8,482 nucleotides of DNA from an uncultured Clostridium sp. (lineage in GTDB: Bacteria; Bacillota; Clostridia; TANB77; CAG-508): positions 1 through 8,482 of the forward strand of contig CAMMNR010000074.1 of the NCBI GenBank assembly GCA_946498265.1. Reading direction: 5' to 3'. Position 1 is the first letter of the stretch; each line of letters opens with the position of its first letter. The translations under genes were made by a program, and so were the position numbers. The notes beneath the pieces are model-generated. The model saw nothing but the letters and a program-made list of their open reading frames with translations, had not been told where the DNA came from and did not search any database. Below are positions 1-5,979 of this stretch, one piece after another.

Positions 1-69
1 AAAACTAGCATTTAGTCTTGGATTTCAAACTAGAATTTACTTTTGCAATTAACCATTCCGTGAAAAATA

Positions 70-97
70 TTGACAAATTTGTAAATAAATATATAAT
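70..97 (+). promoter_or_regulatory. Sigma-A promoter of the rubrerythrin gene
   Basis: A perfect -35 TTGACA (70-75) and a perfect -10 TATAAT (92-97) are separated by 16 bp. Transcription would start near 104, leaving a leader of under 20 nt that is mostly the ribosome binding site. The -10 lies inside an AT palindrome (ATATAATTATAT, 91-102) that loosely resembles a PerR box. PerR control is known for rubrerythrins in some clostridia, but here it is only a guess. Confidence 0.8.
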
Positions 98-121
98 TAT
101 ATGATGTAAGGAGGTATAAAT

Positions 122-670
122 ATGAAAGCATATGTATGTAAAATTTGTGGATATATTCATTTTGGTGAAGAAGCTCCAGAAAAATGTCCACAATGTGGAG
201 CAAGTAAAGATAAATTTGAAGAAAGAGTTGAAGATGGGGCAAAACAATATGCAGATGAACATAGAATAGGAGTTGCCCAAGGTCTAGATGAAGAAGTTGT
301 AAAAGGATTAAAAGATAACTTTATGGGAGAATGTACAGAAGTAGGAATGTACATTGCAATGAGTAGACAAGCTGATAGAGATGGATATCCAGAAATTGCA
401 GAAGCATTTAAAAGATACGCATGGGAAGAAGCAGAACATGCAGCAAAATTTGCAGAATTATTAGGAGATATAGTATATCCAGATACAAAGAAAAATGTTC
501 AATTAAGAGCAGAAGCTGAATGTGGAGCTTGTAAAGGTAAAAAAGAACTAGCTACAAGAGCTAAAGAATTAGGATATGATGCTGTACATGACACAGTACA
601 TGAAATGTGTAAAGATGAAGCAAGACATGGAAAAGGTTTTGAGGGATTATTAAAAAGATATTTTGAATAA
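122..670 (+). CDS. rbr: Reverse rubrerythrin (NADH-dependent peroxidase component)
   Basis: This is a 182-residue cytosolic non-haem di-iron protein that reduces hydrogen peroxide to water in anaerobes, with electrons passed from NADH through a reductase and rubredoxin. The rubredoxin-like iron site is at the N-terminus (C6-x-x-C9-G and C22-P-x-C25-G). In classical rubrerythrin it is C-terminal, so this is the reversed arrangement known from Clostridium. The ferritin-like four-helix domain follows from about residue 40. It shows candidate di-iron ligands E70, the E103-x-x-H106 pair and the E166-x-x-H169 pair. Length matches the reverse rubrerythrin family (about 180). The start is set by the SD TAAGGAGGT (107-115), 6 nt before the ATG. 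The gene is monocistronic, between its own strong promoter and an intrinsic terminator. Peroxidase function is inferred from family membership. Confidence 0.93.
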   Translation: MKAYVCKICGYIHFGEEAPEKCPQCGASKDKFEERVEDGAKQYADEHRIGVAQGLDEEVVKGLKDNFMGECTEVGMYIAMSRQADRDGYPEIAEAFKRYAWEEAEHAAKFAELLGDIVYPDTKKNVQLRAEAECGACKGKKELATRAKELGYDAVHDTVHEMCKDEARHGKGFEGLLKRYFE

Positions 671-692
671 TTTAAAAAAATTAATAACAGAC

Positions 693-732
693 CAAAAAAA
701 GAATTGCAATATATGTTGTAATTCTTTTTTTT
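693..732 (+). terminator. Intrinsic terminator after rubrerythrin (bidirectional)
   Basis: A 9-bp stem, GAATTGCAA (701-709) with TTGTAATTC (716-724) including one G-U pair, closes a 6-nt loop. It is followed by eight Ts (725-732). A run of seven As (694-700) precedes the stem, so it would also terminate transcripts on the minus strand. Confidence 0.88.
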
Positions 733-733
733 A

Positions 734-766
734 TATACATAGGAAAGTTATAGTTTCCTATGTATA
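734..766. repeat. 13-bp perfect stem-loop, not a canonical terminator
   Basis: TATACATAGGAAA (734-746) is exactly complementary to TTTCCTATGTATA (754-766) around a 7-nt loop. It begins directly after the T tract of the rubrerythrin terminator. On neither strand is it followed by a T run, so simple termination does not explain it. It may protect an RNA 3' end or be a small palindromic repeat. No function is assigned. Confidence 0.6.
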
Positions 767-835
767 AAAAGCTACAATTGCTAGCACTTTGAGATTTTCT
801 CCTTACAGTCGAAAAATGCTATTACATAAAAAAGC

Positions 836-864
836 TTTACTAACAAATATACACAAATTTATAT
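836..864 (+). promoter_or_regulatory. Possible promoter of the Asn/Cys-rich membrane protein gene
   Basis: TTTACT (836-841) and TTATAT (859-864) are 17 bp apart, about 100 bp before the start codon. The match is moderate. In such AT-rich DNA it could arise by chance. Confidence 0.35.
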
Positions 865-962
865 AAAAAAGCATAAAATATAGTAAAACTTAAGAGGAGA
901 AATGTAGTAAAAATTATAATTTTTTAATCAGATTAATATCAGAGAAAGGAGAATAATAAATT

Positions 963-1634
963 ATGGAAATTTTACTTATATTTTTTGCTTTACCGCTAGC
1001 TACAATAATAATATCAATAGCGTTACAAAAAATTTTTAAATGTCCGATTTTGGTGGCGGCGATAATTTTTGTAATATTTTTGATAGTGACATTCATTGTA
1101 AATAATTTGATAGTTCTAGTTTTAGCGATTATTTATGCAATAATAAGTTTTATAACGGCATTGATAGTAAGTATCATTTGTAGGCTAACAAATAGAAGTT
1201 GTCAAAATAATTGTAGAAGTAATAGAAATAGTAATAATTGCAATATGTGTAACTGTAATTGTAACTGCAATTGTAATAATACATCAAATGATTTACTTAC
1301 TATAAGTAGTCAATGTTGTAATTCGAATAATGGTGACATACTGACAATAAGTAGTAATGATTTGAACGGTAATTGTAATGATTTATTAACAATCAGTAGC
1401 AATTGTAATAATAGTTGTAATAGAACAAATAGAACAAGTCGAAACAATGTTAATTCAACTTCCATCGACGGATTAGTTACATTAGGAGGAAATGGAATAA
1501 TAGACGATAATAATGAATGTAACTGCAATTGTAATAATTCAAATAATCAAGTATCAGCAAGAGTAAATGTAATTCCAAATTCTAATACTAATGGAAGAAC
1601 AGGCTGTATATGTGGAAGATATAGAAGAAGATAA
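963..1634 (+). CDS. DUF2651-like membrane protein with Asn/Cys-rich repeat tail
   Basis: This 223-residue protein has two contrasting halves. Residues 1-73 are hydrophobic, with about three membrane segments (3-21, 28-46, 49-71), and resemble the small DUF2651 (YbeF-like) family. That assignment is from memory of the family's style and is moderate. Residues 74-223 are low-complexity and dominated by Asn, Ser and Cys. There are 19 cysteines from C73 onward, including alternating Cys-Asn runs at 96-104 and 186-190. Three units starting at residues 109, 124 and 139 share the core [N/G]D[L/I]LTISS, exactly 15 residues apart. Two degenerate units may continue the phase. The tail ends GCICGRYRRR. 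SD AGAAAGGAG (943-951) lies 11 nt before the ATG. The gene appears monocistronic. Function is unknown. Metal binding, cross-linking or a surface or spore role are possible inferences. Confidence 0.8.
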   Translation: MEILLIFFALPLATIIISIALQKIFKCPILVAAIIFVIFLIVTFIVNNLIVLVLAIIYAIISFITALIVSIICRLTNRSCQNNCRSNRNSNNCNMCNCNCNCNCNNTSNDLLTISSQCCNSNNGDILTISSNDLNGNCNDLLTISSNCNNSCNRTNRTSRNNVNSTSIDGLVTLGGNGIIDDNNECNCNCNNSNNQVSARVNVIPNSNTNGRTGCICGRYRRR

Positions 1635-1660
1635 GAAAAATATATAAAATTTATTATAAG

Positions 1661-1718
1661 TAACTACTAAGCCCTAGTATTATTTGATTTATCAAATAAT
1701 ACTAGGGCTTAGTAGTTA
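1661..1718. repeat. 27-bp perfect inverted repeat (hairpin)
   Basis: Arms 1661-1687 and 1692-1718 are perfectly complementary over 27 bp around the 4-nt loop TTTA. The hairpin lies 27 nt after the preceding stop codon. A T5 run occurs only about 10 nt beyond the stem (1728-1732), so it is an atypical terminator. It probably insulates the upstream gene from the transporter gene. It may instead be a palindromic mobile remnant. Confidence 0.75.
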
Positions 1719-1748
1719 TAATGAGAATTTTTAAAAAGTAGACTACTA

Positions 1749-1777
1749 TTGAAAAAATGTAAAAAATATGATAATAT
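1749..1777 (+). promoter_or_regulatory. Sigma-A promoter of the metal transporter gene
   Basis: TTGAAA (1749-1754) and TAATAT (1772-1777) are separated by 17 bp, giving a predicted start near 1784. A small palindrome AGTAGACTACT (1737-1747) lies just upstream of the -35 and could be an operator, but nothing identifies a regulator. Confidence 0.55.
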
Positions 1778-1807
1778 ATAATCCATCAAAAGAGAGGAAA
1801 GTGTATT

Positions 1808-2662
1808 ATGATAGATATTATATTAGAAACAATTATAGACAGTATTAAATTATTACCATTTTTATTTATAACATATTTAATAATGGAATATATAGAACAC
1901 AAAACAAAAGAAAAAACAAAAGAAACAATAAAAAAATCAGGAAAGATAGGGCCGTTAGTAGGAAGTATTTTAGGAGTTTTTCCTCAATGTGGTTTTTCTG
2001 TTTCTGCAACTAACCTATATGCAGCAAGAGTAATAACTTTAGGAACTCTTATATCAGTTTATCTATCTACTTCAGACGAAATGTTACCAATATTTATTTC
2101 TGAAGCAGTTTCAATAGATGTTATATTAAAAATATTAGGAATAAAGGTATTAATAGGTATGATTGCTGGATTTGCTATAGATTTTGTTTTAAGATTAAGA
2201 AATAAAGACAAAGAAGAAGAAAAAATAGTAGATTTATGCGAAAAAGACCATTGTCATTGTGAGAATGGAATAATAAAATCTTCATTAAAACATACTTTAA
2301 ATATATTTATTTTTATATTAATAATATCATTAATAATGCATATAGCTATTCATTTAATAGGAGAAGATGCAATAGCAAGTATAATTTTAAATAAGCCAAT
2401 TATAGGTCCAATAATTGCAGGATTGATAGGTCTGATACCAAATTGTGCAGCATCTGTTATACTTACACAAATGTATCTAGAAAATTTAATTTCAGCAGCA
2501 ACTATGATGTCAGGATTATTGGTTGGTGCAGGAGTTGGACTAGCTGTGTTGTTTAAGACAAATAAAGGAATAAAAGAAAATTTAAAAATTGTTGGATTAT
2601 TATATGTAATAGGTGTAATTTCAGGAATAATTTTGGAATTTCTTGGGATAATGAATTTTTAG
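1808..2662 (+). CDS. Putative heavy-metal/manganese transporter (ArsP_2-like, 10-TM family)
   Basis: This 284-residue integral membrane protein resembles the family annotated as putative manganese transporter or arsenic efflux protein (Pfam ArsP_2). It contains two related halves. The first has GPLVGSILGVFPQCG (48-62), then NLYAARVITLGTL and TSDE (88-91). The second has GPIIAGLIGLIPNCA (200-214), then a QMYLENLIS segment. The paired PQCG/PNCA motifs suggest an inverted or tandem internal duplication that lines a substrate path. Between the halves a hydrophilic loop carries C144, H148, C149, H150 and C151, a likely metal-binding patch. Hydrophobic segments cover most of the rest. The start follows AGAGAGG (1791-1797), 10 nt from the ATG. 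It is a single gene with its own promoter, converging with the downstream minus-strand ATPase gene. Substrate and direction of transport are not shown by the sequence. Confidence 0.82.
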   Translation: MIDIILETIIDSIKLLPFLFITYLIMEYIEHKTKEKTKETIKKSGKIGPLVGSILGVFPQCGFSVSATNLYAARVITLGTLISVYLSTSDEMLPIFISEAVSIDVILKILGIKVLIGMIAGFAIDFVLRLRNKDKEEEKIVDLCEKDHCHCENGIIKSSLKHTLNIFIFILIISLIMHIAIHLIGEDAIASIILNKPIIGPIIAGLIGLIPNCAASVILTQMYLENLISAATMMSGLLVGAGVGLAVLFKTNKGIKENLKIVGLLYVIGVISGIILEFLGIMNF

Positions 2663-2700
2663 GTTTAGAACAATAGAGGGTTTTCTTTAACATTTTACAT

Positions 2701-2736
2701 AAAAAATAGAAGTGGCATATTCATATGCCACTTCTA
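2701..2736 (-). terminator. Intrinsic terminator of the VirD4-like ATPase gene
   Basis: TAGAAGTGGCATA (2707-2719) pairs perfectly with TATGCCACTTCTA (2724-2736) around TTCA. On the minus strand the stem is followed by six Ts (complement of 2701-2706), 8 nt after the stop codon of the minus-strand gene. In the plus direction only a weak, offset T4 follows, but the hairpin probably also helps end the transporter transcript. Confidence 0.88.
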
Positions 2737-2743
2737 TAGAATT

Positions 2744-5068
2744 TTAACCATTATTTTTTTTTCTAAAATTAACAATTATAGCATCCTCATTATCAAACAA
2801 ATACTTAGAATCTGTAGTGTCTGTTTGAACTGGATTTATTTCATCTCTTTCATCTGTAAAATCTATATTCTTAAAATCAAATTTTTTCTTATTATAGTTT
2901 TCATCATCTTCAGTAGCAGTTGTCACACTATCTGAATATTTACCAAAATCAAAAGATTTAATCTTATGAGGTTCTTTATATTTAGTCTCCAAGTAGCTTA
3001 AAGTACCAGGACCTATCATCGGTTTTCCATTATCCCCTCTTATTTTGTAAACACATCCTTTAGTTGGAAGATTTTGTAGTTTTCCTGGTTTAAAATAATC
3101 TACCCAAGCCCATTCTACGCTAGATACCTTTGAATCATATTCTAATTTACCCATATCCATAGATTTACCATATTTCCATTCTCTCTTTTTACCAAATTCT
3201 TTTCCCCACCATTCAATTTCATCAAATTCGGCATGACCAGTAAATATTTTATTAGCACAATTTGCTAATATGACAGTTCTATAGTTTTCTCTAGAATTTG
3301 GTGTTTCTAATTGTGATAGACTTTGTGTTGAAATAGTTGTGGCAATTTTATATTTTCTGTACATTGTAAATATAGGTTCTGTGGCTTTGCAAATGAAATC
3401 AGGAAATTCATCAATATATAAAAAGTGAGGAATTCTTGATTTTTCATTTCCAGGTCTTCTTAAAACAGCATTTTGCATTGCGATTAAGAAGAATAATCCA
3501 AATGCTTTATGACTTTTAGCTCCTAAATCTCCTCGTCTTGTACAAATAAAAGTAATATCACCATTAGCAAGCATTTTATCAAAATCAATATTATTATGCC
3601 TATTACACAAAATACTTTTTACTCCAGGAATACGTAATAAATTGTCTAATTGTGAAACTGAAGCAAAAACGTATTTTTCAGTTTCTTCTCTAGCTGAACC
3701 TGTTTTATAAAAATGTTTTTTGAAGTATGCTAATTGAATACTATATTTTTTGTTTAGTTCTTCATTATGAGCCAAAATTTCACACATTTTCTCAACTAAA
3801 TCAAAATTTGTTAACATTTTTAGCATGTCTTCCATATTAGGAAGATTACCTTCATTCATTCTAGGATACATTTCTTTTAATAAAATAGCCAAGTTTTCTA
3901 TAGCTTGAATTGAAACATCTTCTTTATATACATCTTGAGTTTCTGTATGTGCATTTGTGTACATTGCCTTTAATGCAGATGAAATTGTTATAGCAATTTT
4001 AGAAGGATCATCATATACAAAAGGATTTAATCCTATTGAATTTGCATTAGAAGGGTCTATTATATTATAATCTAATCCAAAATTTTTACAAACACTTGAC
4101 ATATGTTCAATTACTTCATAGTCAGGTGACATTAATGTTAAACCTAAATTTTTATATGTAATTTCATTAGATGAATCTAATATCATTTTCTTCATAAAAG
4201 TTTTAAAAACTGCTTCTTTACCACTTACAGGTGATAACATATTTAAGTTGAAATTTTTGTTTAAGTAATCATTATCATATGGTTTATTTAAGGTAGCAAT
4301 TTTTGTTTTTAAAGCTGTAAATCCTAATTCTTTAGAAACCTCTCTAAAGAAAAATTTTCTTTCAAAATCTCTTGCCATTAAAGGTTCATAGATTAGAGAA
4401 GTCTTACCACTTCCAGAACCTCCACATACAAGTAGAGATTGATACCTTGATGATTCAGGTATAGTTATATTTTTTCCTGTTTCACCATCATAACAAAGAT
4501 ATACTTCGCAAGTGTATGGACCATGCCCAGCTTTTTTGTCAGCTAAACTAATTCCTCCATAATCCCAAATAGAACGGAATTCGTCTGGTGTATCATTAAT
4601 TTCAAAGTATAGCTTTTTGAAAAATGGATATATAGTAACTAATGGTAAATATAAAGATATACTAATCATAGCTGGTGTTACTAAATCAGAAAAATCTGTA
4701 ATTATTTCTACATAATTTGGAACTGACAGCAATAATAACCATACACCCATATTAAGCCATTGAGTAAACATAGATAGTGCAATTATATATAAGCCAATGG
4801 CATAAATATAAAATAATGTTACCTTATGAGCTTTTGAAGTTGAAAACTTTGAAGGACCTGAAAACAAATATGCAAAAATAGGACATGCTAGTGCAAAAGT
4901 GTATTGAATAGGTCCCCAATATGAATATGAAACACCTGTAAATATCATAAGTAACATTTCAACAATTCTATCTACAGCTAAATATACAGAAACTAATGTT
5001 AAAACATATGTAGCAAATGTATTTCTATCTGTATTTAGTACTTTTAAAAATTTATCAATGTATTTCAT
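2744..5068 (-). CDS. VirD4/TraG-type conjugative coupling ATPase (orphan)
   Basis: This is a 774-residue membrane-anchored P-loop ATPase of the type IV secretion coupling-protein group, which in conjugation docks DNA or protein substrates at the secretion channel. The N-terminal 150 residues hold about five hydrophobic segments (near 19-45, 50-70, 82-102, 105-120, 128-150). The Walker A motif is GGSGSGKTS (216-224). Walker B is FLYIDEF (549-555) with D553 and E554. A TTISTQSLSQL segment (577-587) resembles the conserved Gln motif of TraG proteins, and a TraM-recognition-like stretch follows (GHAEFDEIEWWGKEFG, 611-626). The C-terminus is acidic and hydrophilic. The start follows AAAGGG (5082-5077), 8 nt from the ATG. 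No relaxase, VirB4 or channel gene is nearby, so the substrate and the conjugative role are open. It could be a relic of an integrated element or a chromosomal paralogue with another job. Confidence 0.85.
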   Translation of the reverse strand: MKYIDKFLKVLNTDRNTFATYVLTLVSVYLAVDRIVEMLLMIFTGVSYSYWGPIQYTFALACPIFAYLFSGPSKFSTSKAHKVTLFYIYAIGLYIIALSMFTQWLNMGVWLLLLSVPNYVEIITDFSDLVTPAMISISLYLPLVTIYPFFKKLYFEINDTPDEFRSIWDYGGISLADKKAGHGPYTCEVYLCYDGETGKNITIPESSRYQSLLVCGGSGSGKTSLIYEPLMARDFERKFFFREVSKELGFTALKTKIATLNKPYDNDYLNKNFNLNMLSPVSGKEAVFKTFMKKMILDSSNEITYKNLGLTLMSPDYEVIEHMSSVCKNFGLDYNIIDPSNANSIGLNPFVYDDPSKIAITISSALKAMYTNAHTETQDVYKEDVSIQAIENLAILLKEMYPRMNEGNLPNMEDMLKMLTNFDLVEKMCEILAHNEELNKKYSIQLAYFKKHFYKTGSAREETEKYVFASVSQLDNLLRIPGVKSILCNRHNNIDFDKMLANGDITFICTRRGDLGAKSHKAFGLFFLIAMQNAVLRRPGNEKSRIPHFLYIDEFPDFICKATEPIFTMYRKYKIATTISTQSLSQLETPNSRENYRTVILANCANKIFTGHAEFDEIEWWGKEFGKKREWKYGKSMDMGKLEYDSKVSSVEWAWVDYFKPGKLQNLPTKGCVYKIRGDNGKPMIGPGTLSYLETKYKEPHKIKSFDFGKYSDSVTTATEDDENYNKKKFDFKNIDFTDERDEINPVQTDTTDSKYLFDNEDAIIVNFRKKNNG

Positions 5069-5106
5069 TAAAAAAACCCTTTCACTAATTATTATTATAC
5101 ATATAT

Positions 5107-5135
5107 ATTATCCTATAAAATGACGAAAAAAACAA
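5107..5135 (-). promoter_or_regulatory. Probable promoter of the VirD4-like ATPase gene
   Basis: Read on the minus strand, TTGTTT (5135-5130) and GATAAT (5112-5107) are 17 bp apart. A second -10-like TATAAT lies at 5099-5094 without a good -35. The predicted leader is about 30 nt. Confidence 0.45.
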
Positions 5136-5188
5136 GGGGTTTAAGCAAAAAAATAAGGTTTTTACTGAATAAAAAAGAATAAAGTGAA

Positions 5189-5194
5189 TATAAT
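5189..5194 (+). promoter_or_regulatory. Possible -10 box for the yaaL gene
   Basis: A perfect TATAAT lies about 105 bp before the yaaL start, with TG two bases upstream of it. No good -35 sits at 16-18 bp; only a weak CTGAAT is present at 5165-5170. The leader between it and the gene is AT-rich and shows no clear structure. Confidence 0.3.
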
Positions 5195-5298
5195 AAATAG
5201 AAATTACCATAAAAAGGATGGATATTTATTAACTAAAAGTTGTATTACATAAAAATTAAATCCCATGAAAAGTAAATATATATATATGGAGGCTATTT

Positions 5299-5586
5299 AT
5301 GATAGAAGAATATAGAAAAGAAGAAAAAATAGTAGAAAAAACTGAAGTAGAGAAAGAAATTGAATTAGTAAAAAGTATAATAAAAACAAGAGAAGAATTA
5401 AAATCTGCAAATAAAAATTTTGAATATGCGGAAGATGATTTAGTAGATTATTATACTTATCAAATAAAAGCAAATCAAGCAAAGTTAAATTATTTAATAA
5501 AATTGGCTAAAACTAAAGGTATTGTAGTAGATATGATAAATGATATAAAATTAAAACTTTTGGATGAAGATGAACAAGCTGTTTAA
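5299..5586 (+). CDS. yaaL: DUF2508 family protein (YaaL-like)
   Basis: This small 95-residue soluble protein has no signal peptide and no membrane segment. It is highly charged and predicted largely helical. Residues about 20-75 show the DUF2508/YaaL pattern: a helix with TREELKSANKNFEYA, then DDLVDYYTYQIKANQAKLNYLIKLAK, where the D-L-V/I-D-x2-x-Y spacing is typical of the family. The biochemical role of YaaL is unknown. The start is fixed by TGGAGG (5287-5292), 6 nt upstream of the ATG. The next gene is a bofA homologue in the same direction after a 106-bp gap. The yaaL-bofA order is a conserved Firmicutes arrangement, usually directly downstream of recR, which supports both identifications. 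Here the upstream neighbour is instead the divergent coupling ATPase gene. Confidence 0.78.
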   Translation: MIEEYRKEEKIVEKTEVEKEIELVKSIIKTREELKSANKNFEYAEDDLVDYYTYQIKANQAKLNYLIKLAKTKGIVVDMINDIKLKLLDEDEQAV

Positions 5587-5626
5587 ATAAATTTAGAATT
5601 TTGAACTGAAATAATAATGATATTAA

Positions 5627-5656
5627 GGAATATTTGTCCTATGACAAGCATACAAA
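5627..5656 (+). promoter_or_regulatory. Sigma-E-like (mother-cell sporulation) promoter of bofA
   Basis: GGAATATT (5627-5634) matches the sigma-E -35 (GTCATATT) at 6 of 8 positions. CATACAAA (5649-5656) matches the -10 (CATACAAT) at 7 of 8. The spacer is 14 bp, the usual sigma-E spacing. Transcription would start near 5664, about 30 nt before the bofA ATG. In B. subtilis bofA is sigma-E dependent, which fits. Confidence 0.6.
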
Positions 5657-5692
5657 TTGTAATAATAGAATTATTTCATTGGAGGAAGTTGA

Positions 5693-5954
5693 ATGAATGA
5701 AAATATTATTACATATTTAGCTTGTATATGTTTTATTTTTTTAATAGGTAAAATTTTTATCGTACCATTGAAAAAAATAGTAAAATTAATTTTAAATTCT
5801 ATATTAGGTGGATTAGCAATATATTTGATAAATTTGATTGGTGCAAATTTTGGTTTTCATATAGGATTAAATATTTTTACAAGTATACTGATACGGTTTA
5901 TTAGGATTGCCAGGAGCAGTTTGTATTATTGTAATAAAATTGTTAGTTAGCTAA
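5693..5954 (+). pseudogene. bofA: BofA-family pro-sigma-K processing inhibitor, frameshifted near 3' end
   Basis: BofA is a small membrane protein that, with SpoIVFA, holds the SpoIVFB protease inactive and so delays pro-sigma-K cleavage in the sporulating mother cell. Residues 1-67 show two hydrophobic segments and the family signature NSILGGLAIYLINLIG then FHIGLNIFTSILI. The ATG frame then changes to an unrelated basic tail and stops at 5948-5950 (85 aa). From 5895 the +1 frame reads GLLGLPGAVCIIVIKLLVS and stops with TAA at 5952-5954. This is the expected BofA C-terminus with its conserved LPGA. Skipping one base near c5894 gives an uninterrupted 86-residue BofA of normal length. The cause could be a real single-base insertion, a sequencing or assembly error, or less likely +1 recoding at the rare CGG codon. 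SD GGAGG (5681-5685) is 7 nt from the ATG. Confidence 0.85.
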
Positions 5955-5979
5955 TAGATTTTTGAAAAAATTTATATCT

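Noticed and set aside
91..105. PerR box at the rubrerythrin promoter
   Set aside because: About 10 of 15 positions match the consensus, but AT-rich promoter DNA reaches this easily. It is mentioned only as a possibility.
5..354. Minus-strand reading frames opposite the rubrerythrin gene
   Set aside because: They lie opposite a clear conserved gene, lack a Shine-Dalgarno and encode Phe/Ile-rich low-complexity peptides typical of antisense frames.
771..821. CRISPR repeat, tracrRNA or known riboswitch in the intergenic island
   Set aside because: I could match no conserved core of any family I know, there is a single copy, and no associated protein gene is present.
1280..1420. CRISPR-like array
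   Set aside because: The 45-bp periodicity comes from diverged coding repeats in the Asn/Cys-rich protein. There are no identical repeats with unique spacers and no cas genes.
914..1528. Minus-strand frames opposite the Asn/Cys-rich gene
   Set aside because: They are mirror images of hydrophobic or Asn/Cys codons, have no ribosome binding site, and the plus-strand gene has a good SD and membrane-domain structure.
5218..5232. Leader peptide ATG-GAT-ATT-TAT-TAA before yaaL
   Set aside because: It is only four codons long, its SD-like AAAAAGG touches the ATG, and there is no attenuator structure or regulatory codon run.
5297..5482. Minus-strand Leu/Phe-rich frame opposite yaaL
   Set aside because: It is the antisense of a Lys/Glu-rich helical protein, has no SD, and yaaL has family support.
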